Shown here piece by piece: positions 45,106 through 54,847 of a stretch of DNA of 64,000 bases (position 1 is the stretch's first letter; the number at the start of each line of letters is the position of its first letter). Below the pieces are notes generated by a model. It had not been told where the DNA came from. It saw nothing but the letters and a program-made list of their open reading frames with translations, and searched no databases. Source of the DNA: Gluconobacter sp. Dm-62 (GTDB taxonomy: Bacteria > Pseudomonadota > Alphaproteobacteria > Acetobacterales > Acetobacteraceae); NCBI RefSeq assembly GCF_018256155.1, contig NZ_JAERLY010000001.1:367375-431374 (forward strand), given 5' to 3'. A program made the position numbers and the translations under genes.

Positions 45106-48100
45106 ATGACACGGGAAGACATCCGTTCTGTCTGCCCCTATTGCGGTGTCGGCTGCGGCATCGTGCTGGAGGTTGAGAACCATCAGATCGTCAAGGTGCG
45201 CGGAGATACCGAGCACCCGACGAATGGTGGTCGCCTATGCACCAAAGGAAGTTCCTGCGACAAACCGGTGTCATCGTCTACACGGCTGGATATGCCGCAG
45301 ATCCGGCCGCACAGGACGTCTCTGCCCGTTCCCACCCGAATGGACGCAGCCATCAGAGAAACAGCCCGTCGCCTGAAGCAGATTCTGGAAGAATACGGCC
45401 CGGATGCGATCTCCCTTTACGTCTCCGGCCAGATGTCTCTGGAAGCGCAGTATCTGGCGAACAAACTCGTCAAAGGATACCTGAGAACCCAGCATATCGA
45501 GTCCAACTCCCGTCTGTGCATGGCGGCGGCGGGAGCTGGCTACAAACTCTCCCTGGGCGCAGATGCCCCTCCGGGAAGCTACGAGGATTTCGACTGCACG
45601 GACCTGTTCTTCGTGATCGGCGCCAATATGGCCGACTGCCATCCGATCCTGTTCCTGCGCCTGATGGACCGCAAACGTCAGGGAGCTAAACTCATCGTCG
45701 TTGATCCACGACGGACCGCTACGGCAGACAAGGCGGACCTGTTCCTTCAGATCCGCCCAGGCACCGATCTCGCCCTGCTGAACGGCATTCTTCACATTCT
45801 GGTTCGTGATGACGCGATAGATCCGGACTTTATCGCCAGTGCAACGAAGGACTGGAGCGATATGCCAGCTTTTCTGGCAGATTATTCTCCCGAACGCGTT
45901 GCCGGGATTACCGGCCTTCCACAAGATGATATCGAAACAGCCGCCAGATGGATTGCGGAAGCCGATGCGTGGCTGACGCTGTGGACCATGGGACTGAACC
46001 AGAGCACTTCAGGAGCCTGGAATACCAACGCGATCTGCAATCTTCATCTTGCCACTGGCGCCATTTGCCGCCCGGGCGCCGGACCGTTTTCCCTCACAGG
46101 ACAGCCCAATGCCATGGGTGGTCGAGAAATGGGCTATATGGGCCCCGGCCTCCCCGGCCAGCGCTCGGCATTGGTCGATGATGACCGGGCCTTTGTCGAG
46201 CAACAATGGAAGCTGCCCGCAGGAACCATTCGCAAAGCAGGTGGCCATGGCGCGATAGCCATGTTCGAAGCCATGACCCGCGGTGAAATCCGTGCCTGCT
46301 GGATCATCTGCACAAACCCTGTCGCGACTTTGCCACGCCGTGCCAACGTTACCGCGGCTCTTGAAGCCGCTGATCTGGTCATTGTTCAGGATGCCTACGC
46401 CGACACGGAAACGGCGGCTTATGCGGATATTCTTCTGCCGGGTGCGTTATGGGCCGAAGGAGATGGCGTGCTGGTCAACTCTGACCGCACCATGACGCTG
46501 GCCCGGCAGGCTGTCTCTCCGCCCGGTGAAGCCATGGCAGACTGGGACATCATTGCACGTGTCGCCTGTGAGATGGGCTTTGAGGAGGCTTTCACTTTCT
46601 CATCTTCTACTGAAGTCTTTGACGAAGCCAGCCGTTTCGCCAATCCCAGGACAGGCTACGATATTTCCGGAGTCAGCCACGACCGTCTGAAATCCGGTCC
46701 CGTCCAGTGGCCTAGCCAGACGGGAGACGCCCTGCCCCGCCATCCGATCCGCTACCGGCCTGACCCGAATAAACCGCCTGTTTTCGCCACTGACGACGGA
46801 AAAGCGGCTTTTCATGCCCGACCTTATCTCCCCTTGGAAGAACAGCCGGACGACGAATTCCCTTTCCTGCTCAACACCGGGCGCCTCCAGCATCAATGGC
46901 ACACGCTCACCAAAACTGGTCGGGTCGATGGACTTAACAAGCTCAATTCCGGCCCTTTCGTGGAAATCGCTCTTGCTGATGCCGAACGGCTGGGCCTGTG
47001 CAAGGACGATCCCGTCGAACTCCGTTCCCGCCGGGGCACCGCAATCCTTCCCGCCCGTCCAACTGACCGCGTTGCGCCGGGAACATGCTTTGCACCCTTT
47101 CACTGGAACGACCGCTTCGGCGAAAATCTGACAATCAATGCTGTCACGGCCGATTTCACGGACCCCGTCTCCCTTCAGCCCGGGATCAAACACTGCGCAG
47201 TGTCCCTCTCGCGCATCGAAACTGTTTCTGTTCCCGCAGAGGAGAACGCTCCTGCCATGCCGCTTGATTATCTGACACAGCATCTTGGCCTCGCTCGAGC
47301 GGAACCCCTGGTCCTGTCCGTTGAAAGTCGCCAGTGGTTGACGGGATTCATGGGCGGCCTGAAACTTGCCCCACCGGCAAACGAGCTTCCCTTTGTTCCC
47401 CCGAGTGCTCCTTTGCCGACAGAGCAGAAAGCCAGAATTAATGGCCTTCTGGCTGGTCTGTATGCCCGCAGCCCTGTGTCGAAGGATCCTGCTGTTTCGG
47501 AAAGTCCGACCGGTACCCAACCAAGGCTTCTTCTTCGGTGGGCGTCCCAGACAGGTCGGGCAGAAGGTCTGGCTGAAGAACTCGCTGTCTGGCTGAAAGA
47601 AAGCGGCTACGGTGTCGATGCCATGAGTCTGGATACCAGCAAACCCGCCGATCTTTGCGGAACGGTCCTCTTCGTCGTTTCCACCTTCGGCGACGGAGAT
47701 GCCCCTGATAGCGCCAGTGCTTTCTGGGATGAGCTTCGCAATACCCAGGAACTGCGCGAAGATATCCGTTACGCCATGATAGCGCTTGGGGATTCTTCAT
47801 ACGCCAGTTTCTGCGGGTTTGGTCGGGCTCTTGATGACCGCCTGATCGCGCTCGGCGCAACCCCGCTTATGCCACGACAGGATTGTGAGCCCGATTACGA
47901 AGAAACCGTTGAGGCTTGGCAGCACAGATTTCTGGCTGCCCTGGGTGCCAAAACGGTCCCAGTCCCAGCCGTTCCGTTACCGGACGCACCAGCCATCACC
48001 CGAGCCAACCCTGCGATTGCACGCATCAGCCTTAATCACTGCCTGACGGGAAGGAACAGCGACAAGGAAACACGACAGATCGTTCTGGATCTCTCCGGGA

Positions 48101-49029
48101 CAGGATTGCACTATGAACCTGGGGATGCTCTGGGGGTCTGGCCCTGCAATGCTGACTCAACTGTTGAGAGCGTTCTAAGCTCTCTGGGACTACCTTCCGG
48201 CACAACAGTCTCAGTGCGAGGTCATGGAACTGTGTCGCTCGCAGACGCCCTGACCAGACATTTCGATCTGTCCCGACCGTCTCCGGCGTTGCTGGAAAAA
48301 TTGGGGGCGCCGTCTTCCAGCTACCTGCCGGAGCTGCTGGCAACAGCCAAAATCGGCGTGCAGGCTCAGGATATCCCGAACCTTTTCCGCCGGATGCAGC
48401 CTCGCCTCTATTCAATCGCATCATCGCTGAAAGCATACCCTGACAGCGTACACATCACGGTGGGTGTCAATAATGAGCCCTACCCTGGTCTGTGCTCAAA
48501 CTGGCTGGGAAGTTTACACGAAGATTCCGAGGTCCCGGTTTTCCTACAGACCACATCCCAGTTCCGTTTACCTGACGATCATACCAAATCTGTCATCATG
48601 GTGGGGCCAGGCACAGGAATTGCCCCCTTCCGTGCTTTCCTCCAGGAGCGGGCGGCCTGTAACAGCCCGGGCCGAAACTGGCTTTTCTTCGGAGAGCGTC
48701 ATGCAGAAAACGGGTTTTACTATCGCGAGGAGCTGGAAGGCTTCATGGAACAGGGATGCCTGACACATCTGCATACGGCATTTTCCCGTGATCAGGACCA
48801 GCGGATCTATGTCCAGGACCGCATGGAAGAAAACGGCGAAGAACTCTGGAGATGGCTGCATGGAGGCGCATATTTCTACGTGTGCGGAGATGCTGCGCGA
48901 ATGGCCAGGGACGTCGATAGCGCCCTGCGCCGTATCGTAGCCCGCTATGGCGGTATGTCCACGGAACAGGCCGATGAGTATGTCAGTAACCTTGTAAGAA
49001 ATGGGCGATACGTCCGTGATGTGTACTGA
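45106..49029 (+). CDS. nasA: Nitrate reductase fused to CysJ-like flavoprotein
   Basis: The 1307-residue protein starts with the [4Fe-4S] motif CPYCGVGCGIVL and GRLCTKG and a molybdopterin oxidoreductase domain to about residue 690 (HLATGAICRPGAGPFSLTGQ, NTGRLQHQWHTLTKTGR). After a linker come a flavodoxin domain (about 803-945, VVSTFGDGDAPDS), an FAD-binding domain (RLYSIASS near 1100) and an NADP-binding domain (GPGTGIAPFRAFLQERA near 1166; YVCGDAARMARDVD). It is a single-chain NAD(P)H-dependent nitrate reductase that replaces a separate electron-transfer subunit. It needs molybdenum cofactor genes from elsewhere. Confidence 0.95.
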   Translation: MTREDIRSVCPYCGVGCGIVLEVENHQIVKVRGDTEHPTNGGRLCTKGSSCDKPVSSSTRLDMPQIRPHRTSLPVPTRMDAAIRETARRLKQILEEYGPDAISLYVSGQMSLEAQYLANKLVKGYLRTQHIESNSRLCMAAAGAGYKLSLGADAPPGSYEDFDCTDLFFVIGANMADCHPILFLRLMDRKRQGAKLIVVDPRRTATADKADLFLQIRPGTDLALLNGILHILVRDDAIDPDFIASATKDWSDMPAFLADYSPERVAGITGLPQDDIETAARWIAEADAWLTLWTMGLNQSTSGAWNTNAICNLHLATGAICRPGAGPFSLTGQPNAMGGREMGYMGPGLPGQRSALVDDDRAFVEQQWKLPAGTIRKAGGHGAIAMFEAMTRGEIRACWIICTNPVATLPRRANVTAALEAADLVIVQDAYADTETAAYADILLPGALWAEGDGVLVNSDRTMTLARQAVSPPGEAMADWDIIARVACEMGFEEAFTFSSSTEVFDEASRFANPRTGYDISGVSHDRLKSGPVQWPSQTGDALPRHPIRYRPDPNKPPVFATDDGKAAFHARPYLPLEEQPDDEFPFLLNTGRLQHQWHTLTKTGRVDGLNKLNSGPFVEIALADAERLGLCKDDPVELRSRRGTAILPARPTDRVAPGTCFAPFHWNDRFGENLTINAVTADFTDPVSLQPGIKHCAVSLSRIETVSVPAEENAPAMPLDYLTQHLGLARAEPLVLSVESRQWLTGFMGGLKLAPPANELPFVPPSAPLPTEQKARINGLLAGLYARSPVSKDPAVSESPTGTQPRLLLRWASQTGRAEGLAEELAVWLKESGYGVDAMSLDTSKPADLCGTVLFVVSTFGDGDAPDSASAFWDELRNTQELREDIRYAMIALGDSSYASFCGFGRALDDRLIALGATPLMPRQDCEPDYEETVEAWQHRFLAALGAKTVPVPAVPLPDAPAITRANPAIARISLNHCLTGRNSDKETRQIVLDLSGTGLHYEPGDALGVWPCNADSTVESVLSSLGLPSGTTVSVRGHGTVSLADALTRHFDLSRPSPALLEKLGAPSSSYLPELLATAKIGVQAQDIPNLFRRMQPRLYSIASSLKAYPDSVHITVGVNNEPYPGLCSNWLGSLHEDSEVPVFLQTTSQFRLPDDHTKSVIMVGPGTGIAPFRAFLQERAACNSPGRNWLFFGERHAENGFYYREELEGFMEQGCLTHLHTAFSRDQDQRIYVQDRMEENGEELWRWLHGGAYFYVCGDAARMARDVDSALRRIVARYGGMSTEQADEYVSNLVRNGRYVRDVY

Positions 49030-49038
49030 TATAGCTCC

Positions 49039-49626
49039 ATGACAATGAAAATTCTTCTCGCAGACGAGAACTCCCAGCGGGCTGGCGCCCTGTCAGAGAT
49101 TTTGAAAGCTGATTCTTCATTGGAGGTCATTCGACTTGAAGGGTACGAAAGTCTGATTTCAGCGGTCAAAGCTCACGTTCCTGACATTGTGCTCGTGGAC
49201 ATCTGCCGCGCCGACCGCGACGGACTGGACAGTGTGCGGGCGCTATCCTCCTCCGGGTTGGAGCGCCCCGTCGCCCTGTTTGTCGACGAAGATGACGAAG
49301 CGCTCATGGAAGATGCTTTTGCGGCTGGCGTCTGTTCCTACAACGTGATGGATACGCCGCCTCGGGACGTCAAACCCCTGCTTCGGTCGGCGATTGCACT
49401 ATACCGTCGCTTTCAGGAAACAGCAGCCGAGCTGAAAGCGGCCCGACAGGTCCTTTCGGATCGGGAAACTGTCGATACAGCAAAGAAAATCTTCATGCGT
49501 AACGAACGCTGCAGCGAGGCAGAAGCCTATCGCTGGTTCAGACGCCGAGCCATGCAGCAGGCCCGTAAGCTGGTGGATGTTGCCACTGACTACCTCCGGG
49601 TTCACACCAAGGATAATGCATCATGA
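49039..49626 (+). CDS. nasT: NasT-type ANTAR antitermination regulator
   Basis: The 195-residue protein has a receiver-like domain (KILLADENSQRAG, IVLVDICRADRDGL, the acceptor-site Asp region) and a C-terminal ANTAR domain of about 55 residues (VDTAKKIFMRNERCSEAEAY, FRRRAMQQARKLVDVA). NasT binds paired-hairpin leader RNAs and prevents termination upstream of nas genes. NasS holds it until nitrate or nitrite binds NasS. Its target here would be the leader at 39213. Overlaps nasS by 4 nt. Confidence 0.93.
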   Translation: MTMKILLADENSQRAGALSEILKADSSLEVIRLEGYESLISAVKAHVPDIVLVDICRADRDGLDSVRALSSSGLERPVALFVDEDDEALMEDAFAAGVCSYNVMDTPPRDVKPLLRSAIALYRRFQETAAELKAARQVLSDRETVDTAKKIFMRNERCSEAEAYRWFRRRAMQQARKLVDVATDYLRVHTKDNAS

Positions 49627-50603
49627 GTTCTGCCATCAGAATAGGCCTGCTGAGGCTGGCAGATAGCGCCCCTCTGATTATCGCCCGCAATCTCGGAATA
49701 TTTGAAAAACATGGTCTGGATGCGGAACTGATAGTCTCGCCATCGTGGGCCAATATCGCAGATGGTCTTGTCTGGAATGGACTGGACGCTGCGCTGGTTT
49801 TCCCTCCTTTGGCGATCATGACGGCGCTGGGTCATCGCGGTCGGGAAATCGGCCTGCACCGGGGTATCCCTATCAGCCGTGGCGGCAACACGGTTGTTCT
49901 TCGTGGACAGCACCTCCCACCGTTCCTGGGAACGGATGACGTGACAAAGCACCGAAATTTTGAAAGCTGGCGTACGGGTTTAAGCCGGCGCCCCAAGCTG
50001 GCAGTAGTACATCTGTATTCGACCCATTTCCTCATTCTGATGGACTTCCTCAAAAGTTTGCATGCCCATCCAGAACAGGATGTGGAAATCGTCATCATGC
50101 CCCCCGACCGCATGATAGATGCTCTGGCCGCTGCGGAAATTGACGGCTTTTGTGCGGGCCCACCTTGGGGAACGGAAGCCGATCTGCATGGTCTCGGATC
50201 CATCGTAGCTGGATCCGCCAATATCCATACCGGTCATCTGGAGAAAACTCTCGTGACGACACAACGCTGGGGTCAGAGTGCGCCGGCGCTGACGCAAGCT
50301 TTGCAGGCCGCCATTGGCGAAGCAACACGCTTCTGTATGAACCCCAGCAATTCTGCGGAGATCGTTCGTCAACTTTCCAGCCCCCTGGCGAACGGCGGCC
50401 TGGCCCTTCCACGCGAAGCGACAGAAAAGATCATGCCTGATCAGCACAACCTCAACGCCATGCAATTCGATTTTTCGGCTTCAGACGTCGATCTTTCAAT
50501 CAGTTGGATGATCCGGGCCATGCAGGCACAGGGTTGGTTAACCCCTGCGAATATGAAGCGGCTTTACGAACTTGGCTGGCTCACACCGGCCCCTATTTCC
50601 TAA
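49623..50603 (+). CDS. nasS: NasS-type cytoplasmic nitrate sensor (NrtA-like)
   Basis: The 326-residue protein is of the CmpA/NrtA family (LLRLADSAPLIIARNLGIFE, VVHLYSTHFLILMDFL, AEIDGFCAGPPWGTEA). It has no signal peptide or lipobox, and no ABC permease or ATPase genes are nearby. It is therefore the NasS sensor, not a transport protein. It sequesters NasT in the absence of nitrate and nitrite. Its ATG overlaps the nasT stop, which fits a 1:1 partner. Confidence 0.9.
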   Translation: MSSAIRIGLLRLADSAPLIIARNLGIFEKHGLDAELIVSPSWANIADGLVWNGLDAALVFPPLAIMTALGHRGREIGLHRGIPISRGGNTVVLRGQHLPPFLGTDDVTKHRNFESWRTGLSRRPKLAVVHLYSTHFLILMDFLKSLHAHPEQDVEIVIMPPDRMIDALAAAEIDGFCAGPPWGTEADLHGLGSIVAGSANIHTGHLEKTLVTTQRWGQSAPALTQALQAAIGEATRFCMNPSNSAEIVRQLSSPLANGGLALPREATEKIMPDQHNLNAMQFDFSASDVDLSISWMIRAMQAQGWLTPANMKRLYELGWLTPAPIS

Positions 50604-50631
50604 GCTACACAGATCTTCCGGAGACAGAACC

Positions 50632-51105
50632 ATGAGCACAGATTTACAGATATTTGAATTCGAACGTGATTTCGCCGATACGCTTCGCTGCATTCCAATG
50701 AGCGTGCGCATGAAACTCGATGAATGTGGAATAAAACTCAGTCTCCGCCAATGGAGCCATTTCAGTTACAACGATCGTTACGAACTCTGCTACCGTCCGA
50801 CAGAATCAGATCCTGATAGGCTGACCTATCGTCGTTTCCTGAAAGACTTGATTCGCACACGCACCAATGAAGAACCTGTTTTTCTTGATCAGCCACAGTC
50901 TACTGAATGGCAGGATAGCCAGTCGGTGCCCCTGTGCCTCCAAAAGCAGATTATGGAGAAAGAACTTTCCTCTATACCACTGCAAAAATGGGCAACCTTA
51001 ACGCCCTTGCAACGCTTTTCGCTTGTAAAGCTTTGCCGATCTGGCCACGAAAATCATAATCTTCCTGTCGCTTTGAAAGAATTTATTTTTCAGGGCCGCG
51101 AATAG
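50632..51105 (+). CDS. Nitrate-reductase-associated protein
   Basis: The 157-residue protein begins LQIFEFERDFADTLRCIPMS and VRMKLDECGIKLSLRQW, the signature of the nitrate reductase associated family that lies beside assimilatory nitrate reductases in cyanobacteria and proteobacteria. Its exact role is not known; a chaperone or assembly role is likely. GGAG precedes ATG 50632. Last gene of the nitrate operon, after a 28-nt gap. Confidence 0.85.
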   Translation: MSTDLQIFEFERDFADTLRCIPMSVRMKLDECGIKLSLRQWSHFSYNDRYELCYRPTESDPDRLTYRRFLKDLIRTRTNEEPVFLDQPQSTEWQDSQSVPLCLQKQIMEKELSSIPLQKWATLTPLQRFSLVKLCRSGHENHNLPVALKEFIFQGRE

Positions 51106-51391
51106 TATATATTCAAAAAAAATTTTGTGAATGACGGACCAAAATCGATATATTTTACAGTCGATAGATATCCCATTTGTCCTTATACACGGAGAAATTT
51201 GGCTGCATATTTGTTAATATTCTTGTTTTTTTGAAAAATAAGTGAATGTTAAAATATTCCTTTTTTGTTTCCACTAACCTTACTTTGGATAATTCTTCGG
51301 AAATTCTCTATTGCCGCTACAGAGACGATGAATTGCCTTTCCCGCGATCTGGAGAAAACCAGAGCATTAAATGCAATCCACGGCTCACGCC
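51106..51391. other. AT-rich gap between nitrate operon and Fic gene
   Basis: The nitrate operon and the Fic gene converge here. No gene is supported and no strong terminator hairpin with T-run is clear. The first 160 bp are AT-rich. Confidence 0.4.
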
Positions 51392-52498
51392 TCAGGGAAG
51401 AACCAGAACATAACTCGTGCTTCTGCCACCCGCCGCCTCCTTATCCAAGACACCGCGCTCTACGAGATCATTGATATCCCGCAGGGCTGTATCTGGTGAC
51501 GTCTTTGCGAGCTTTGCCCATTTGGATGACGTCAGCTTACCCTCGAACCCGTCCAGCAGACGGTTCAGCATGAGACATTGCCGGTCATTGATTGATTGAC
51601 CTACCAGAGTGTCCCAGAAGCGGGCCTTCTGAATGACCTTTCCCAGGACCAGTTCAGCACGGTCAAAAGCACGATCCAGAGCCCCCAGAAACCAGCGCAG
51701 CCAGGGCGTGATGTCCATGTCTCCTTTCTGGGTGGCCTCAAGAATGGCGTAATACTCTTTCCGCTCCTGACGGATCTGGGCTGACAGGCTGTAGAAACGC
51801 TGGTCTGTCTGCTCCGAACGCGCCAATATGAGGTCGCCAATGGCCCGCGCCATGCGCCCGTTCCCGTCCTCGAATGGATGAAGGGTAACAAACCACAGAT
51901 GTGCAATGGCCGCCTTGAGCACAGGGTCCAACGCCTGCCCAGCATTGCACCAGTCGAGAAAAACCTGCATCTCCGCGGGCACGCTGCTGGCGGACGGGGC
52001 TTCATAGTGGACTTTCTCGCGTCCGACAGGCCCTGATACGACCTGCATCGGACCGGTTCTGTCATCACGCCATTCTCCGACCAGAATGCGCGACATGCCG
52101 TTTCGGCCAGTCGGGAACAAGGCCGCATGCCATGCGAACAACCTCTCTGCGGTCAATGGATCGGCATAATGCCGGGTCGCGTCCAGCATCATCTCCACGA
52201 CACCTTCAACGTCCCGATCCACTGGTGCCAGCGCGCCAATATCCATGCCCAGCCGTCGCGCGATGGACGAGCGCACCTGCTCACGATCGAGATTTTCGCC
52301 CTCGATCTCGCTCGATTTGAGGACATCTTCCGTCAGGGTCTGGAGCAGGGCTTCCGATCTGAAATCGAACCCCAGACTTTCCATGCGTCCCAGAAGCCGA
52401 CCCTGTCGGTGACGCACGGCGGCCAGTTCATGGGAAATGATCTCTTTGTCCCATTGAAAATTCGGCCATTCCGCGCGCTGATAGATATATCGCACCAT
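51392..52498 (-). CDS. Fic-family AMP transferase with self-inhibition motif
   Basis: The 368-residue protein has the Fic motif HPFEDGNGRMARA (about 207-219) and, upstream in the N-terminal domain (DUF4172-type, EIISHELAAVRHRQGRLLGR), the inhibitory SSEIEGE (62-68, with the [S/T]xxxE[G/N] pattern), which makes it a class II self-inhibited enzyme. A C-terminal winged helix (SKWAKLAKTSPDTALRDIND) may bind DNA. It transfers AMP to unknown proteins. GGGA precedes ATG 52498. It heads the defence island and is divergent from the half-HsdS gene. Confidence 0.92.
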   Translation of the reverse strand: MVRYIYQRAEWPNFQWDKEIISHELAAVRHRQGRLLGRMESLGFDFRSEALLQTLTEDVLKSSEIEGENLDREQVRSSIARRLGMDIGALAPVDRDVEGVVEMMLDATRHYADPLTAERLFAWHAALFPTGRNGMSRILVGEWRDDRTGPMQVVSGPVGREKVHYEAPSASSVPAEMQVFLDWCNAGQALDPVLKAAIAHLWFVTLHPFEDGNGRMARAIGDLILARSEQTDQRFYSLSAQIRQERKEYYAILEATQKGDMDITPWLRWFLGALDRAFDRAELVLGKVIQKARFWDTLVGQSINDRQCLMLNRLLDGFEGKLTSSKWAKLAKTSPDTALRDINDLVERGVLDKEAAGGRSTSYVLVLP

Positions 52499-52652
52499 TT
52501 TCCCTGCATCCTTTGCGGAGAATATGCCATCTAATCGCCGCAGGGTGCAACGTCAATCACCGCAACAGATGCGGCTATTCCCTCAGGCCAGCGATCCCGA
52601 GTTCGTCCCACATGCCCCTTTATGCGTGAATGTCTTTCGCGCATATTTATCA

Positions 52653-52685
52653 TTGACAGATCTACGTTCATGCTCCTTATATAAT
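52653..52685 (+). promoter_or_regulatory. Promoter giving a likely leaderless transcript
   Basis: TTGACA (52653-52658) is followed by TTATAT (52677-52682, spacer 18) overlapping TATAAT (52680-52685). A start point 6-8 nt later falls on ATG 52689 of the small hsdS-like gene, which has no Shine-Dalgarno. Confidence 0.5.
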
Positions 52686-52688
52686 CGC

Positions 52689-53285
52689 ATGAAACACCTT
52701 CACGCATATAAAGCGGTCCTTTCAGACATCGCGGCAGTCGTAGCGGGACACCCGTTCCGAGGGAAAATCGACCCGACCGATGGGGCGGAAACGGCTGTCG
52801 TGCAGATGCGGAACACGTCCACGTCGGGCGTGGACTGGACGTCCTGCGTGCGCACCGAAGTGGCCGGACGTCGTGAGCCGGACTGGCTGCGTCCGGGGGA
52901 TATTCTCTTCCCCGCGCGGGGCAATGTGTCACTGGCGGTTCTGATCGATGAGCGCATTGGCAGCCTTCAGGCCGTCGCCGCTCCACACTTCTTTCTGCTG
53001 CGCGTGTCGCGTCCAGACGTGCTGCCCGCCTGGCTGGCCTGGTGGCTCAATCAGGAACCGGCGCAGCGGCATCTGGAGCAGAACGGCCAGAGTTCCACCC
53101 TCGTCCGCAACATCGCCCGACCGGTGCTGGAGGCCACGCCTGTTATGCTGCCTCCCCTGCCCCGACAGGAACAGATTGTGGGTCTGGCCAACGCCATGCA
53201 GCGCGAGGAAGAGCTTCTGCACCGCCTGCGCCAGACCAACCAGCAGATCATGACCGGGCTTGCCAGAGACCTTCTGGCGGACTGA
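52689..53285 (+). CDS. Half-size HsdS-like specificity protein
   Basis: From ATG 52689 the protein is 198 residues: one target-recognition domain (RTEVAGRREPDWLRPGDILF and LVRNIARPVLEATPVMLPPL) and one coiled-coil spacer with the type I S-subunit end LPPLPRQEQIVGLANAMQRE. A full HsdS has two of each. It may act as a dimer, or compete with the full HsdS downstream, changing specificity. It lies 35 nt before hsdM in the same direction. Confidence 0.78.
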   Translation: MKHLHAYKAVLSDIAAVVAGHPFRGKIDPTDGAETAVVQMRNTSTSGVDWTSCVRTEVAGRREPDWLRPGDILFPARGNVSLAVLIDERIGSLQAVAAPHFFLLRVSRPDVLPAWLAWWLNQEPAQRHLEQNGQSSTLVRNIARPVLEATPVMLPPLPRQEQIVGLANAMQREEELLHRLRQTNQQIMTGLARDLLAD

Positions 53286-53320
53286 CACTCCCTTGACGTT
53301 TTGAAACAGGATTTGACCTC

Positions 53321-54847
53321 GTGACCGAGCAGATTTCACAGGATACGATTAACAAGGCACTATGGAGCGCCTGCGATACCTTCCGTGGCACCGTCAGCCC
53401 CGATACCTACCGCGATTACCTGCTGACCATGCTGTTCCTGAAATACATCTCCGATGTGTGGCAGGACCATTATGACGGCTATAAGAAAGACTATGGCGAC
53501 AACCCCGCCCTGATCGAAGCCATGATGGCGCAGGAACGCTTTGTTCTGCCCAAAGGTGCGGACTTCTACACCCTCTATAAAGAGCGCAATGTCCCCGGCA
53601 ATGGTGAGCGAATTGATAAAGCCCTGCACGCCATTGAAGAGGCCAACGGCACCAAGCTGAAGGACGCAGGCAAGAGCGTCTTCCAGGACATCAGCTTCAA
53701 CTCCGACAAGCTGGGCGACGAGAAGCAGAAGAACACCATTTTGCGCCATCTGTTGGAAGATTTCCACAAGCCGGACCTGAACCTGCGCCCTTCCCGCGTC
53801 GGCAATCTGGACGTGATTGGCAACGGCTATGAGTTCCTGATCAAGAACTTCGCTGCCAGTGGCGGGCAGAAGGCCGGGGAGTTCTACACCCCGCCGGAAG
53901 TCAGTGAACTGCTGGCCCGTATTCTGAGCCCGAAGCCGGGCGAGACGATCTGTGATCCGGCCTGCGGCTCGGCGTCCCTGCTGATGAAATGCGGACGGCA
54001 GGTGACGCAGAACCACAAGGGCAGCCGGGACTACGCCCTGTATGGGCAGGAAGCCATTGGCTCCACATGGTCCTTTGCCAAGATGAACATGTTCCTGCAC
54101 GGCGAGGACAATCACCGCATTGAATGGGGCGACACGATCCGCAACCCCAAGCTGCTGGATGACAGAAACCACCTGATGCGCTTTGACGTGGTGACGGCCA
54201 ACCCGCCTTTCAGTCTCGATAAATGGGGACATGACGAGGCGGAAGGCGACGTGCATCACCGCTTTGCCCGTGGCGTGCCGCCGAAAACCAAGGGCGATTA
54301 CGCCTTTATTCTGCACATGATCAGCACCCTGAAAGACCGCACGGGCCGCATGGGCGTGGTCGTGCCGCATGGGGTGCTGTTCCGTGGCAGTTCGGAAGGC
54401 AAGATCCGCCAGAAACTGATTGAGGAAAACCTGCTGGATGCCGTGATCGGCCTGCCGGAAAAGCTGTTCTTCGGCACGGGGATTCCAGCCGCCATCCTGA
54501 TCTTCCGCAAGGACCGCAAGACGAAGGACGTGCTGTTCATTGATGCGAGCCGCGAGTTCAGGGCGGGCAAGAACCAGAATGTGCTGACCGAAGAGAACAT
54601 CACCAAGATTGTAGACACCTACCGCGCCCGCAAGGACGTGGACAAATACGCCCACCTCGCCACGCCGGACGAGATCAGGGAGAACGACTACAACCTGAAC
54701 ATTCCGCGTTATGTCGATACATTTGAGGAAGAAGAGGAAATCGACCTGAACGCCGTTCGGGCCGAACGGGCGGAGATTAAGGTGGAACTGGCAACGCTAG
54801 AAACACAGATGGACGTTTATCTGAAGGAGCTGGGTTATGCTTCCTGA
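53321..54847 (+). CDS. hsdM: Type I restriction-modification methyltransferase HsdM
   Basis: The 508-residue N6-adenine methyltransferase has an N-terminal helical domain (NKALWSACDTFRGTVSPDTY), SAM motif I DPACGSASLLMK (about 210), and catalytic motif NPPF in VVTANPPFSLDKWG (about 295). It starts at GTG 53321. With HsdS it modifies the recognition site. Length and domain order are normal. Overlaps hsdS by 11 nt. Confidence 0.95.
   Translation: MTEQISQDTINKALWSACDTFRGTVSPDTYRDYLLTMLFLKYISDVWQDHYDGYKKDYGDNPALIEAMMAQERFVLPKGADFYTLYKERNVPGNGERIDKALHAIEEANGTKLKDAGKSVFQDISFNSDKLGDEKQKNTILRHLLEDFHKPDLNLRPSRVGNLDVIGNGYEFLIKNFAASGGQKAGEFYTPPEVSELLARILSPKPGETICDPACGSASLLMKCGRQVTQNHKGSRDYALYGQEAIGSTWSFAKMNMFLHGEDNHRIEWGDTIRNPKLLDDRNHLMRFDVVTANPPFSLDKWGHDEAEGDVHHRFARGVPPKTKGDYAFILHMISTLKDRTGRMGVVVPHGVLFRGSSEGKIRQKLIEENLLDAVIGLPEKLFFGTGIPAAILIFRKDRKTKDVLFIDASREFRAGKNQNVLTEENITKIVDTYRARKDVDKYAHLATPDEIRENDYNLNIPRYVDTFEEEEEIDLNAVRAERAEIKVELATLETQMDVYLKELGYAS

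Noticed and set aside
49623..50603. NrtA-type ABC transporter binding protein
   Set aside because: No signal peptide, no permease or ATPase genes and overlap with nasT; NasS fits better.
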